This document shows, piece by piece, positions 1 through 9,405 of a DNA stretch of 64,000 nucleotides (position 1 is its first letter; the number at the start of each line of letters is the position of its first letter). A model generated the notes under the pieces. That model did no database searches and had not been told where the DNA came from. It saw only the letters and a list, made by a program, of their open reading frames with translations. Made by a program: the position numbers and the translations under genes. Origin of the DNA: Bacillota bacterium (GTDB taxonomy: Bacteria > Bacillota > Clostridia > Oscillospirales > CAG-382); assembly GCA_029550965.1 (NCBI GenBank), contig JAKPGJ010000007.1, positions 36,280-100,279 on the forward strand, in the 5' to 3' direction.

Positions 1-66
1 GACCGCGAAGCAGTCCTGGTTGCTCTTCCTTTTAAGCCCGATGTCTGTTTTTCCGCTGTACTTCAA
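1..66 (-). CDS. PP2C-type Ser/Thr phosphatase, N-terminal 22 codons only (PrpC/Stp1-like)
   Basis: Partial gene running off the left window edge. Reading the minus strand from a TTG at 66-64 gives 22 residues containing TDIGLKRKSNQDCFAV, which matches the first PP2C motif (TDxGxxRxxNxD) that starts with the metal-binding Asp. A GGGAGTGG ribosome binding site lies just upstream of the TTG. PP2C phosphatases of this kind reverse protein phosphorylation by a PASTA-type Ser/Thr kinase, and rlmN-prpC-prkC is a conserved Firmicutes gene order, so the position directly after rlmN (27 nt gap) supports the call. Only the N-terminus is visible. Confidence 0.72.
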   Translation of the reverse strand, partial: MKYSGKTDIGLKRKSNQDCFAV

Positions 67-93
67 GCACCCACTCCCTTTGCTCGAAAAAGT

Positions 94-1116
94 TTAACTG
101 CTGTGGCTGGCTCTCAGCTGACCGCAGGAAGCGTCGATATCGCTTCCGAGTTTGCGTCGAACTGTTACGTTTATTTTATATTTTTCTAATGTTCGTGTAA
201 ATACCCCTATGGAATTTTTTTCACTTTTTTTATAATTTTTTCCACCAACCGGGTTAATTGGAATTAAGTTTACATGACACAGCATTCCGGAAAGCAGCTT
301 GCCGAGCTTCTCCGCGTCACGGACGCTGTCGTTGACGCCCTGAATCATCGCGTACTCAAAGGAAATCCTTCTGCCGGTTTTTTCGATATACCGTTTGCAG
401 GCGTCGATTAACTCCTCGACCGTCCATTTGTTCGCGACGGGCATCATCGACCGGCGCACTTCATTGTCCGCCGCGTGCAGGGAGACCGAGAGCGTCAGCG
501 GAATATCCTCTTCCGCGAGCCTGTTGATCTTATCGACAAGCCCGCAGGTGGACAGCGATATATGGCGCATGCCGATATTCAGTCCGTCCTTGTGGTTCGC
601 CAGCCGAATGAAGCGGATGACGTTGTCGTAGTTGTCCAGCGGCTCGCCGATGCCCATCAAAACGATGTTGGAAATCTTCTCGCCGGCGTCCGCTTCGGTT
701 TTCATGATCTGCAGAAGCATCTCGCTGGGCGTCAGATTCCGCCGCCAGCCGTTCATCGTGGACGCGCAGAACGAGCAGCCCATCCGGCAGCCCGCCTGCG
801 TCGATATGCAAATCGTGTTTCCGTGCTTATACCGCATGAGCACGCTCTCGATTTTCTCGCCGTCGTCCAGCGTGAACAGGTATTTCACCGTGCCGTCAAT
901 CGAAGAAACCAGCTTTTTTTCGACGGTTATCTGTTTGATGACGGCTTTTTCCTTCAGCTTGGCGATAAAGGTTTTCGACAGGTTGGTCATCTGTGAAAAG
1001 TCGGTGACGCCCTTGTACAGCCACGAAAAAATCTGCGACGCGCGGTATTTTTTCTCGCCGAGCGATTCGACCAGCTCTTCGATTTCATTCGGGTAAAGAC
1101 TTAGAATATCAATCAA
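94..1116 (-). CDS. rlmN: Dual-specificity 23S rRNA m2A2503 / tRNA m2A37 methyltransferase RlmN
   Basis: A 340-residue radical SAM enzyme that methylates C2 of adenosine in 23S rRNA and in some tRNAs. The 4Fe-4S cluster motif is C110-x3-C114-x2-C117 (CRMGCSFC). A C-terminal Cys331 in SCGQLR corresponds to the catalytic cysteine that resolves the methyl adduct. Length is normal for the family. The start is TTG at 1116, preceded by GGAGAG with a 5-nt spacer. It lies 31 nt downstream of the M3 peptidase gene and 27 nt upstream of the PP2C gene, at the distal end of the priA-def-fmt-rsmB cluster. Confidence 0.96.
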   Translation of the reverse strand: MIDILSLYPNEIEELVESLGEKKYRASQIFSWLYKGVTDFSQMTNLSKTFIAKLKEKAVIKQITVEKKLVSSIDGTVKYLFTLDDGEKIESVLMRYKHGNTICISTQAGCRMGCSFCASTMNGWRRNLTPSEMLLQIMKTEADAGEKISNIVLMGIGEPLDNYDNVIRFIRLANHKDGLNIGMRHISLSTCGLVDKINRLAEEDIPLTLSVSLHAADNEVRRSMMPVANKWTVEELIDACKRYIEKTGRRISFEYAMIQGVNDSVRDAEKLGKLLSGMLCHVNLIPINPVGGKNYKKSEKNSIGVFTRTLEKYKINVTVRRKLGSDIDASCGQLRASHSS

Positions 1117-1147
1117 TTTAACTCTCCGTCACTTTATGATTACGCGC

Positions 1148-2824
1148 TTATTTGTCAAGCCACTCTTCGGCGGCTTTTACGATTGCCTTCAGACTGCCTT
1201 TTACAAACGGAGCGATTACGCCGCCCTTTTCGCACAGCTCGACAAAGGTGTATTTTCCGCCGCAGGATACGAAATCCATATACTTCCTGAACGCGTCGTC
1301 ATAGTCTTCCTGCGACATCGCCCAGTATTCCAACGCGACCGTCTGCGCAAGGCAGTAATCAATGTAATAGAAGGGATAATGGTAAATATGCAGCTGTCTT
1401 TGCCATACCCTTCCTTCGCTGTAGAAAGGAACGTCGTCGTAATCCATGTAGGGTCTGTAGATTTTCTCGAGCTTTTTCCACTCCTCGTGCCTCTGCGCCG
1501 GCGTGAGGTCGGGATTGTCGTACATGATGTGCTGGAAGTGGTCCACCATCGTGCCGTACGGGATGAAGGTCAGGCAGCTCTCCAGATGCGCGAACTTCGC
1601 TCTCTCCGCATCCGCGCCGTAGAACTTGTCGAGCCACTTCCAGGCGAAGAACTCCATCGACATCGAATGAACCTCGCAGGCTTCATAGGTCGGGTCTCTC
1701 AGCTCAAGCAGTTCGAAATTCCTTGCGGTGTAAGCCGCGAAGGCGTGTCCGGCTTCGTGCGTCAAAACGTCGACGTCGCCGGAAGTGCCGTTGAAGTTGC
1801 TGAAAATAAAGGGGGACTTGTACTCCGGGATATAGATGCAGTAGCCGCCGTTCGCCTTGCCCTTCTTCGACAAGCAGTCGAGCAGTTCGTTTTCGTACAT
1901 AAAGTTGATGAACTCTTTGGTCTGCTCGCTCATTTCGGAGTACATGATTTTTCCGGCGGCGAAAATGTCGTCCGGCGTGCCGATGGGCTTCGGATTGCCT
2001 TCCTTGTAGGTGAAGTTGTCGTCGTAGAACTTCATGTCCGGTATGCCGATGCGTTTCGACTGCTTCTCCTTGAGCTTGCAAACGATCGGAACGATGTCCT
2101 CCACGACCTGCTGCCGGAACGAGGCGACATCCTTCGGCGTATAGCAGTTCCGAATCATGCGCAGGTATCCAAGCTCGGTAAAGCTGGAGTACCCGAGGGT
2201 TTTTGCGATTTTCGTTCTGATTTTTACGAGTTTGTCGTACAGCTCGTCAAGCTGCGGACCGATAGAGGTATAGAAAGAAGCGAGCGCTTCGTAAGCCGCT
2301 TTTCTGACGCTTCTGTCCTTGTCAATCGTGTAAGGGGTCATCTGGGAGGTGGTCAGCTTTTTCCCGTCGAAGTCGATCTGCGCCGACGCGGTGAGCTTCT
2401 GGTACTCGGAAACCAGGAAGTTCTCCTCCTGAAGATACGGCACAATCTCGGGCGAGAAACATTTCAGCTGCATTTCGATGTTGCGCAGGAGCAGACTGCC
2501 GTATCTTTCCTCGATCTGCGGTCTGAACGGAGAATCAATCAGGGTTTTTGCGAACGCCAGTATGTCCTCCTGCAGAAGCGGCATGCTCTCGTCCGCGTAT
2601 TTGTTTTCCTCGTCGTAGAATTTATCTTCGGTGTTGATGGTGTGCCGGATATACGCAAGCGTGCTCATCGAGGAAATGTGCGAGTAAGCCTTCTCGTGCT
2701 CTTCGATGAGTTTGAATACTTCGTCCGCGCTTTTCGCATTTCGGGACGCTTCCGCCAGCCTTTTATACAGCGCCTTGCATTCCTCAAGATTGAACCGCTC
2801 GTACTTCATTTCTGAAAATTTCAT
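1148..2824 (-). CDS. M3 family oligoendopeptidase (PepF-like)
   Basis: A zinc metallopeptidase of about 558 residues with HEAGH near residue 356 and a downstream acidic ligand region (EVHSMSMEF) typical of the M3 thimet/oligoendopeptidase F family. These enzymes degrade short peptides in the cytosol, and no signal peptide is seen here. Two in-frame ATGs are close together. The one at 2824 is preferred because AGGAG sits 8 nt before it, against only 2 nt before the ATG at 2830. The gene interrupts the usual rsmB-rlmN adjacency, so it may be a lineage-specific insertion into that operon. Confidence 0.9.
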   Translation of the reverse strand: MKFSEMKYERFNLEECKALYKRLAEASRNAKSADEVFKLIEEHEKAYSHISSMSTLAYIRHTINTEDKFYDEENKYADESMPLLQEDILAFAKTLIDSPFRPQIEERYGSLLLRNIEMQLKCFSPEIVPYLQEENFLVSEYQKLTASAQIDFDGKKLTTSQMTPYTIDKDRSVRKAAYEALASFYTSIGPQLDELYDKLVKIRTKIAKTLGYSSFTELGYLRMIRNCYTPKDVASFRQQVVEDIVPIVCKLKEKQSKRIGIPDMKFYDDNFTYKEGNPKPIGTPDDIFAAGKIMYSEMSEQTKEFINFMYENELLDCLSKKGKANGGYCIYIPEYKSPFIFSNFNGTSGDVDVLTHEAGHAFAAYTARNFELLELRDPTYEACEVHSMSMEFFAWKWLDKFYGADAERAKFAHLESCLTFIPYGTMVDHFQHIMYDNPDLTPAQRHEEWKKLEKIYRPYMDYDDVPFYSEGRVWQRQLHIYHYPFYYIDYCLAQTVALEYWAMSQEDYDDAFRKYMDFVSCGGKYTFVELCEKGGVIAPFVKGSLKAIVKAAEEWLDK

Positions 2825-2852
2825 ACCCATTACTCCTAAATCATGATCAATA

Positions 2853-4109
2853 TTATATTTTTATAATTTTAGCCGCGTAAAAGCCCTCTCCCGCTTCCGC
2901 ATACGGAAGAAAGGTTTTTTCCTCGACCAGCCGATAACCGCCGTTTGCAGCGAGGAATGCTTTTACGATTTCCTCGTTTTCCAGTTTATTGAGCGTGCAG
3001 GTCGAGTAAACAAGGATTCCGCCTTTTTTAAGATATTCAGCGGAAGCGGATAATATCCGTTTTTGCGTTTCGTATAAGCCGGCGAACTCCTTTGCGTCCT
3101 TATAGCGTATCTCCGGTTTGGAAGCGATTACCCCCAGCCCCGAGCAGGGCGCGTCGCAGATGACCCTGTCGGCCGCGCCGACATATTCTTTCAAGCTCTC
3201 CCGGCTGTCGTGCTGCCGCGTTTGAATGATGTCGATGCCGAGCGACCGCGCCTGTTTTTCAATCAGCGGCAGCTTGTTCGCGTGAATGTCAAGGCTTATC
3301 ACGCTGCCTTTGTTGCGCATGTCCAGCGCGGCGCCGAAACTCTTGCCGCCCGGGCAGGCGCAGACGTCGATGACCGTTTGCCCTTCCCGCGCGTCCAACA
3401 AAGAAACCGCGTACTGCGAACCAAACCCCTGTATAAAGTATTCGCCTTTTTTTAGACCGTTAATGACCGCGCCGCCGCCTTTTTTTACCCGAACCGTTTT
3501 CTCGCTCACCGCTTCCGCAAAGCAGTCCAGCGCGTTCAGGTCTGCCGCCAGTTTTTTTGCGGACGTTTTTTCGGTGTTTACGCGCAGATAAAGCGCTTTT
3601 TTATCGTAAAAAGAGGATAGGATCCTTTCGGCCTCGTCCGCGTACTGGCTCTTTAAAAGGTCGTATATGCTTTCGCTGACCGAGTATCGGATATATTCCG
3701 GCGCGCCGCTCACCGCTTCTTTGACGCTTTCTTCGTTTCGGGCGATGTTTCTGAGAACCGCATTGATAAAACCAGCTCTGCCCTTGTCGAGTGTCTTTTT
3801 CGCGATGTTCACCGTCTCGTTGCAGGCGGCGCTCGCCGGAACATCCATAAACAGCATCTGCTGCAGACCCAGCCGCAAAAGCAGCGTCGTGTCCGTATCC
3901 GCTTTTTTCTGAATGTACTGTTTTAAGATATAATCCAGCAGGAGCTGTCTTTCCAGAACGCCGAAAACCAGCGCCTGAACGAACCGTCTGTCCTGACCTT
4001 CATAGCGCTCAAGGTTGACCATTTCGATGTTTGAGTAAGCCTTGCTGACAGTGATTTTCTGCAGTATCTCAAACGCCGCCTGCCTCGGCGAGTCCTTTTT
4101 TTCAGACAT
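2853..4109 (-). CDS. rsmB: 16S rRNA m5C967 methyltransferase RsmB
   Basis: 418 residues. An N-terminal NusB-like RNA-binding region (about 1-140) is followed by a Rossmann SAM-methyltransferase domain. Visible motifs are the SAM-binding loop CACPGGK (250-256), DAPCSG with Cys322 and STCTL with Cys371. These are the two cysteines used in m5C chemistry, one for covalent catalysis and one for release. The start codon overlaps the end of fmt by 8 nt, which implies translational coupling. The gene order def-fmt-rsmB is the classic bacterial arrangement. Confidence 0.96.
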   Translation of the reverse strand: MSEKKDSPRQAAFEILQKITVSKAYSNIEMVNLERYEGQDRRFVQALVFGVLERQLLLDYILKQYIQKKADTDTTLLLRLGLQQMLFMDVPASAACNETVNIAKKTLDKGRAGFINAVLRNIARNEESVKEAVSGAPEYIRYSVSESIYDLLKSQYADEAERILSSFYDKKALYLRVNTEKTSAKKLAADLNALDCFAEAVSEKTVRVKKGGGAVINGLKKGEYFIQGFGSQYAVSLLDAREGQTVIDVCACPGGKSFGAALDMRNKGSVISLDIHANKLPLIEKQARSLGIDIIQTRQHDSRESLKEYVGAADRVICDAPCSGLGVIASKPEIRYKDAKEFAGLYETQKRILSASAEYLKKGGILVYSTCTLNKLENEEIVKAFLAANGGYRLVEEKTFLPYAEAGEGFYAAKIIKI

Positions 4110-5028
4110 TAAAGAAAGCTCCTATTTCCACTTTGTTTCCGCACACATATTCGTCGGCGCCCATTCTGCATTTGCCCTCGCAGCACAGCTCGGTCAGCAC
4201 GACGCTTCCGTCGCCGCAGGCAACCTCAATGCCTTCTCTGCTCACGGCCAGTATTTCTCCGGGCTCGCCGGTTTTTGCGCCGATTTTCGCCTGATAGATT
4301 TTAATTCTTTTCCCGTTTAAGAACACAAAAGCGCCGGGAAAAGGGTTCAGCCCCCGTATCTGGTTGACCGTCTCCTGCGGGGACATCCGAAAGGTGACAA
4401 GACAGTCGCTTTTCTCTATCTTTTTCGCGTAGGTCGCCAGTGATTCGTCCTGTTTTATTCTGGGGATGTTTCCGCTTTCAGCGAGCTGGAGGAACCGGAC
4501 GATGCATTCCCCGCCGAGAACAGCGAGCCTGTCGTGATACTCGCCGGCCGTCATGTCCGGCGGAATCGCTATTTCCTCCTGCAGAATGATGTCGCCGGTG
4601 TCCAGTCCCTCTTCCATATACATAATCGTAATGCCGCCCTTGGTGTGCCCTTCCATTATCGCGCGGTTGATCGGAGCGGCTCCTCTTAACGCCGGCAAAA
4701 GCGACGCGTGGATATTGATGCAGCCCAGCGGCGGAATATCGAGCACCGCTTTCGGCAGTATTTTTCCGTAAGCGGCGACGATAAACACGTCGGCGTTTGC
4801 GCTTTTTAATTTTTCGATAACCGATTCGTCTTTGAGCGTATTCGGCGTAATGACTTCGATTCCGTGGGCTAAGGCTAACTTTTTAACTTCGGAGGGTTCC
4901 AAACGGTAGCCCCTTCCCTTCGGCTTGTCCGGCTGCGACACGGCAAGGACAATGTCCTGCCCGTCGTGTATTAAAGCCTCCAGCGCTTTTGCCGCGAACT
5001 CCGGCGTCCCCATAAAAACGATTCTCAC
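4102..5028 (-). CDS. fmt: Methionyl-tRNA formyltransferase
   Basis: 308 residues. Transfers a formyl group from 10-formyl-THF to initiator Met-tRNA. The family signature SLLPALRGAAPINRAI is present, with the N-terminal Rossmann fold beginning MRIVFMGTPEFA and a C-terminal OB-like domain. It pairs functionally with the peptide deformylase gene upstream (5653-5168), which removes the formyl group after synthesis. It overlaps rsmB by 8 nt. Confidence 0.97.
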   Translation of the reverse strand: MRIVFMGTPEFAAKALEALIHDGQDIVLAVSQPDKPKGRGYRLEPSEVKKLALAHGIEVITPNTLKDESVIEKLKSANADVFIVAAYGKILPKAVLDIPPLGCINIHASLLPALRGAAPINRAIMEGHTKGGITIMYMEEGLDTGDIILQEEIAIPPDMTAGEYHDRLAVLGGECIVRFLQLAESGNIPRIKQDESLATYAKKIEKSDCLVTFRMSPQETVNQIRGLNPFPGAFVFLNGKRIKIYQAKIGAKTGEPGEILAVSREGIEVACGDGSVVLTELCCEGKCRMGADEYVCGNKVEIGAFFNV

Positions 5029-5167
5029 TGAAAGCCATCTCCTTAATGTTTCGCTGAATTCTTTCTATTCGGAAAATTCGTCACGCTGTCGAATATTCGC
5101 GATGACGTCCCTTGACCTGCGGCGCAGGTTTTAAATTTTTTCTATGTATATAAACCTGCCTGTTTAC

Positions 5168-5653
5168 TTATTCGTCCTCTTCTACTTCGCTCTGGTCCAA
5201 AACTTCGCTCGCCAAATCGGTGTAAAGCACGCCGTTCAGATGGTCTATCTCGTGGCAGAACGCGCGCGCGGTGAGCTCCTCGCCGGTGACGGTAAACTCG
5301 TTGCCGTTTCTGTCCAGCGCTTTTACGGTGACCCTCATCGGTCTTTTGACGGTCCCGTATTTTCCCGGAACCGAAAGGCAGGCCTCGAAACCGGTCTGCT
5401 CCCCTTCGGTCTTTACGATTTCAGGGTTGATAAGCTCCAGTATTTTTTCGCCGTTGTCCACCACCACGACGCGGCGCAGAACGCCCACCTGCGGAGCGGC
5501 AAGCCCGATTCCGTTGGCGGCCCGCAGCGTGTCCTTCATGTCGTCCAAAAGCTGGAGGATGCGCGCGTTGATTTGCTCGACAGGACGGCTCTTTTTTCTG
5601 AGCGTTCCGTTTTCTTTGTCGTCGTTTACATTTATTATGTTCAAAATTGCCAA
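5168..5653 (-). CDS. def: Peptide deformylase
   Basis: 161 residues. The three deformylase motifs are present: [18 protein letters not shown] (the Cys metal ligand, with Ala in place of the usual Gly) and [13 protein letters not shown]. It removes N-formyl groups from nascent proteins. A GTG exists at 5662, but AAGGTGA lies 5-6 nt before a TTG at 5653, giving MAILNI, which matches the usual start of the family, so TTG is chosen. The tail after the catalytic helix is acidic (SEVEEDE). It sits between priA and fmt. The 139-nt gap to fmt holds a short GC hairpin (cctgc-ggc-gcagg, near 5115-5130) but no terminator in this orientation. Confidence 0.95.
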   Translation of the reverse strand: MAILNIINVNDDKENGTLRKKSRPVEQINARILQLLDDMKDTLRAANGIGLAAPQVGVLRRVVVVDNGEKILELINPEIVKTEGEQTGFEACLSVPGKYGTVKRPMRVTVKALDRNGNEFTVTGEELTARAFCHEIDHLNGVLYTDLASEVLDQSEVEEDE

Positions 5654-5685
5654 TCTTCTCACCTTTTTTAAAAAATATAGAATCG

Positions 5686-8163
5686 TTATACCACCGACGG
5701 ATTGACGTCCAGATCAAGCCGAATTCCGTCGGGCAGTTCCGACAGCGCGTCGGAATAAACGTCGTCAAGGAACGCTCTTGACGAAGCGTTATCGGCATAT
5801 TTTATGATAATCCGCTGCCTGTAACGTCCGCCGATTTTGTAGATCCCGTCCTTGAAAGGACCGAAACGGATGATTTTGACGTCCTGATGATGTTTGCTGT
5901 GTATTTCGTCCAGCTTCGTGCTGAACCGCTTTACGTACTCCCAAACGGCGCTTTCATCGCCGCCGGAAACGCCGAACACGGCCAGCGAACAGAACGGCGG
6001 AAAAAGCACCGCTTTTCTTAATTTAATCTCGCTCTCGTAAAATTTTTCGTAGTCCTGTTGCGCGGCGAGCTTTAAAATCTCGTTGTCGGGGTTGTAGGTC
6101 TGCAGAATCGCGCGCCCCTGCTTTTTCGCCCTGCCGGCTCTGCCGACCAGCTGGGTAATCAGCGAAAAAGTACGCTCTCCGGCGCGGAAGTCGTTCATAT
6201 ACAAAAGCGTATCCACCGAAATAACCCCGACCAGGCTCACGTTGGGAAAATCCAGCCCTTTCGCGACCATCTGCGTGCCGAAAAGAATGTCCGCCTCGCC
6301 CTCGCTGAAACGCTTTAACATTTTATCGTGCGAATACCTGGCCGAAGTGGTGTCGGTATCCATGCGGATATACTGCGCGTTCGGGAAGCGCGCGGCAATC
6401 TCGTCCTGCAGTTTCTGCGTGCCGAAACCGAAAAAGCCGATGTGCTTGCTTCCGCAGGACGTGCAGATTTTGGGCGGCAGGCTTACATAGCCGCAGTAAT
6501 GGCAAATCAGCCTTTCCTTTCTTTCCGAACCGCTGTACGCATGGTAGGTCAGCGAAACCGAGCAGCTGGGGCAGGTATAAACCATCCCGCAGCTTCTGCA
6601 GGACAAAAAGGAGTTATATCCCCTGCGGTTCGCGAACATGATGGTCTGTTCCTTATTCTCAAGGTTTTTTCTGATTTCCTTTTCAAGCCGTTTGCCGATC
6701 AGGTTATCCGGGAAAATGTTCTCGTCATTCCGCAGATCCTCAATGACTACTTCCGGCAGCTTTATTCCGCCGTAGCGTTCGGTCAGCTTGATGAGCGTAT
6801 AGACGCCGCTCATCGCTTTATACATGCTCTCGATCGAGGGCGTCGCCGACGCGAGCAGCATCAGGCATTTGTTTTCTCTGCACCGGAAGCGGGCGATGTC
6901 GCGCGCGTGGTATTTCGGCGTAATCTCGGACTTGTAGGTGGTTTCCTGCTCCTCGTCCAATATGATGACGCCGATGTTCTTCAGCGGCGCGAAAACCGCG
7001 CTGCGTGTGCCGAGCACCACCCGTATGTCGCCGTTCGTGATTTTGCGGTATGTATCGATCCGCTCGCCCACCGACAGCATGGAGTGTATTACAGCGAGCT
7101 TGCCGCCGAAAACCGCCTTGTAGGTGGCAAGCGCCTGCGCGGTCAGACCGATTTCGGGCAGCAGAATAATCGCGGTTTTGCCGGCCGACAACGCTTTTTT
7201 GACCGCTTCGGTAATCACGCGGGTCTTTCCGCTTCCGGTCACGCCGAAAAGAAGCGCCGCTTTCGGTTCGCCGCTGTCTATCAGCTCCGATAACTTGCCT
7301 ACCGCTTCTTTCTGCTCCTGCGTAAGCTCACCGGCGCAGACGTCTTTTTCTTCTAAATAAACTTCTTCCTCGTACGGCGTGCGCTCGACCCTGTCCTCGT
7401 ACCGCTCGCAGATGCCCTTTTTGACCAGCGCCGAAATCACCGAAGATGAAATGCCGCTGATATCCTCGATTTCGCTCGCGCTGATTTTCGGATAATGCAG
7501 CAGCAGCGCGATTAACTCTTTCTGCTTCGCGGTCAGATTTCCGTCGCTTTCCAAAAGAAGCTGCGCCTGCTCTTCGTCAACGGTGAGCCGAATCAGCTTT
7601 CTGCTCTTTTCATTAATATGCTTCGATACTTCGCTGCGCTTCTCAAGAATGCCGTTTCTGACAAGGGTTTTTAAAAGCTTTTCGCTTTCCTCGCCGTACT
7701 CGGCGAAAATCTCCTTCTCGTACGCTTTCTTTTTGGTTTTGATAAATCGAAAAAGCACTTCCGAGACTGTATTGTATCCGTCCGGGAGCGCATCCACCGC
7801 TGCCGTATAATACACGGACGTGCCTAAGTTCACGCCGGGCGGCAATACCGTCCGCATCGCGTCGCCGAACGTGCAAAAAAACCTTTCCTTCATAAAAACG
7901 CAAAGATCGACCAGCTCCTCGGGTATCTCGATCGGATAATCCAGAACCGAGCTGACCGGTTTGATTCCCGGATAATCGGTCGTGTCCGAGAAGCCGACGA
8001 CGACTGCGCTTTTCTGTTTGTTCGCATTTCCAAAGGGGACGACGCATAACGTGCCTTTTTTCATTTCGGCACGCAGTTCCGGCGGCACAAAATACACATA
8101 CCGCCGGTCTATTCGGTATGGAATATCTAAGATATAGACGGCGGCATAAATCTTATCCAACAC
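5686..8163 (-). CDS. priA: Primosomal replication restart helicase PriA
   Basis: 825 residues, GTG start at 8163. A 3'-to-5' superfamily 2 helicase that reloads the replisome at stalled forks. Motifs seen are Walker A GVTGSGKT near residue 307, DEEQ box (ILDEEQE), the zinc-binding cysteine array (CRSC, CPSC, CHYC, CTSC) inserted between helicase lobes, and the downstream VGRAGR motif VI. The N-terminal DNA-binding region contains [15 protein letters not shown]. It follows rpoZ by 14 nt. The coaBC gene often found between rpoZ and priA in Firmicutes is missing here. Confidence 0.97.
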   Translation of the reverse strand: MLDKIYAAVYILDIPYRIDRRYVYFVPPELRAEMKKGTLCVVPFGNANKQKSAVVVGFSDTTDYPGIKPVSSVLDYPIEIPEELVDLCVFMKERFFCTFGDAMRTVLPPGVNLGTSVYYTAAVDALPDGYNTVSEVLFRFIKTKKKAYEKEIFAEYGEESEKLLKTLVRNGILEKRSEVSKHINEKSRKLIRLTVDEEQAQLLLESDGNLTAKQKELIALLLHYPKISASEIEDISGISSSVISALVKKGICERYEDRVERTPYEEEVYLEEKDVCAGELTQEQKEAVGKLSELIDSGEPKAALLFGVTGSGKTRVITEAVKKALSAGKTAIILLPEIGLTAQALATYKAVFGGKLAVIHSMLSVGERIDTYRKITNGDIRVVLGTRSAVFAPLKNIGVIILDEEQETTYKSEITPKYHARDIARFRCRENKCLMLLASATPSIESMYKAMSGVYTLIKLTERYGGIKLPEVVIEDLRNDENIFPDNLIGKRLEKEIRKNLENKEQTIMFANRRGYNSFLSCRSCGMVYTCPSCSVSLTYHAYSGSERKERLICHYCGYVSLPPKICTSCGSKHIGFFGFGTQKLQDEIAARFPNAQYIRMDTDTTSARYSHDKMLKRFSEGEADILFGTQMVAKGLDFPNVSLVGVISVDTLLYMNDFRAGERTFSLITQLVGRAGRAKKQGRAILQTYNPDNEILKLAAQQDYEKFYESEIKLRKAVLFPPFCSLAVFGVSGGDESAVWEYVKRFSTKLDEIHSKHHQDVKIIRFGPFKDGIYKIGGRYRQRIIIKYADNASSRAFLDDVYSDALSELPDGIRLDLDVNPSVV

Positions 8164-8177
8164 AGTATTCCCTTTAT

Positions 8178-8435
8178 TTAGTCCGCAATGATTTTATACG
8201 TTCCGTCGAACAAACGCTTGATTGCAAGCGAAACCGCCTTGTCGTTTGCTGCGTCGTAGCTGGTGTCCTGCCTTGAATCCTTTGAAAAACGGTCGTTTTC
8301 CTTATGCGCTTCTGCGGCTTCCCTTTCCTCTATCGCTTTTTGCGTGATGTAGCGCGCGCATTTCGCAGTCGCGATGACAAGCATATAACGATTTATTTTA
8401 TCATTTGTAAGCTGTTTAACGGATGGATAAAGCAT
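8178..8435 (-). CDS. rpoZ: RNA polymerase omega subunit
   Basis: 85 residues from the ATG at 8435 (MLYPSVKQLTNDKINRYMLV), with the omega signature of DKINRYxLV followed by an Ala/Cys-rich helix (ATAKCARYI). A longer frame back to a TTG at 8480 has no ribosome binding site and is unlike the family; AAAGGAGAG sits 12 nt before the chosen ATG. Omega helps assemble RNA polymerase around beta-prime. It lies between gmk and priA, the usual position. Confidence 0.9.
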   Translation of the reverse strand: MLYPSVKQLTNDKINRYMLVIATAKCARYITQKAIEEREAAEAHKENDRFSKDSRQDTSYDAANDKAVSLAIKRLFDGTYKIIAD

Positions 8436-8493
8436 GGCTTTTCTACTCTCCTTTTCTATGTGACTGTTATATTTTGCCAATTACAATATTTGC

Positions 8494-9108
8494 TTAATTC
8501 ATGAAATTCCGAAGAATCTCCTGCGCTTGGGCGTCTTTAACATATGTCCCGTCCGCGATTGCCAGGATGTCCCGCGCCGCTTTTTCGGACTCGCCGGTGC
8601 GGTTTACGATAATATAATCGTATTCTTTCGCGAACTTTATCTCGGTCAGCGCGGTTTTGAGCCGTTCCTCCATGGCCTCGTCGGTTTCGGTTCCTCGGTC
8701 GTGCAGGCGTTTTTTCAGCTCCTCAAAACTCGGGGGCGTAATGAAAATCAAAACCGCGTCGGGAATCTTTTCCTTTATCTGCATCGCGCCGCAGACTTCG
8801 ATTTCAAGGATGACGTTCATGCCTTTGGCAAGCTGCTCGGCAACGAACTTCTTCGGCGTGCCGTACAGGTTGCCGCAGAATTCCGCGTACTCGAGCATTT
8901 CGCCCTTTTCGATCATATCGATAAACTGCTCCCGGCTGACGAAAAAGTAATCGACGCCTTCCTTTTCGCCCGCGCGCGGGGGACGCGTTGTAGCCGAAAC
9001 CGAATAACAAAAGTTGTCGCTCATTTTAAACAGCGCGTCAAGCACCGTGCCCTTTCCGCTTCCGCTCGACCCGGAAACGACGAAGAGCTTTCCCATTTTA
9101 CTGCTCAT
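8494..9108 (-). CDS. gmk: Guanylate kinase
   Basis: About 204 residues. Phosphorylates GMP to GDP with ATP. Walker A GSSGSGKGTV near the N-terminus, the GMP-binding region (SATTRPPRAGEKEGVDYFF) and a lid region are all present. The start is ATG at 9108, preceded by GAGAGG at 7 nt. This overlaps the end of remA by 11 nt. A further upstream in-frame codon has no site. The yicC-remA-gmk-rpoZ order is strongly conserved. Confidence 0.96.
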   Translation of the reverse strand: MSSKMGKLFVVSGSSGSGKGTVLDALFKMSDNFCYSVSATTRPPRAGEKEGVDYFFVSREQFIDMIEKGEMLEYAEFCGNLYGTPKKFVAEQLAKGMNVILEIEVCGAMQIKEKIPDAVLIFITPPSFEELKKRLHDRGTETDEAMEERLKTALTEIKFAKEYDYIIVNRTGESEKAARDILAIADGTYVKDAQAQEILRNFMN

Positions 9109-9337
9109 GCGAAAACCTCTCATTCAGTTCCTGCGGCGTCTCCGCGGACAATACGATATGGTCGCTGTCGGTAATCAAAACCGCTTTCGTTTTCTTGCCG
9201 CAGCTGACGTCAATAACGCGGCCGATGTTTTTCGCGTCCTGAATCAGTCTTCTGACCGGCAGAGAATCCGGGCTTATGACCGCCACAACCCTGCCGGCGG
9301 ATATAAAGTTTCCGTTGCCTATGTCAACCAGTTTCAT
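9098..9337 (-). CDS. remA: DUF370/RemA-like DNA-binding regulator
   Basis: 79 residues, near-universal DUF370 pattern: VDIGNGNFI, RVVAVISPDS, DVSCGKKTKAVLITDSDH. In Bacillus, RemA is a DNA-binding activator of matrix and osmoprotection genes; whether it does that here is unknown. AAAGG precedes the ATG by about 8 nt. It overlaps gmk and lies 68 nt after yicC. That gap is AT-rich and contains a TATAAT, but no convincing -35 at proper spacing. Confidence 0.9.
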   Translation of the reverse strand: MKLVDIGNGNFISAGRVVAVISPDSLPVRRLIQDAKNIGRVIDVSCGKKTKAVLITDSDHIVLSAETPQELNERFSHEQ

Positions 9338-9405
9338 AAAATACCTTTCCGGATATATTATACTTAAAGTATTTATAAATCTATTATGAAATTATTTTGC
9401 AAATT

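Noticed and set aside
1136..2815. 560-codon open frame on the plus strand, opposite the M3 peptidase
   Set aside because: Composition is a mirror of the peptidase codons, no family recognised, no ribosome binding site; HEAGH gene on the minus strand is clearly real.
5100..5140. Terminator between def and fmt
   Set aside because: Hairpin cctgc-ggc-gcagg has its T-rich side on the plus strand, wrong for the minus-strand genes.
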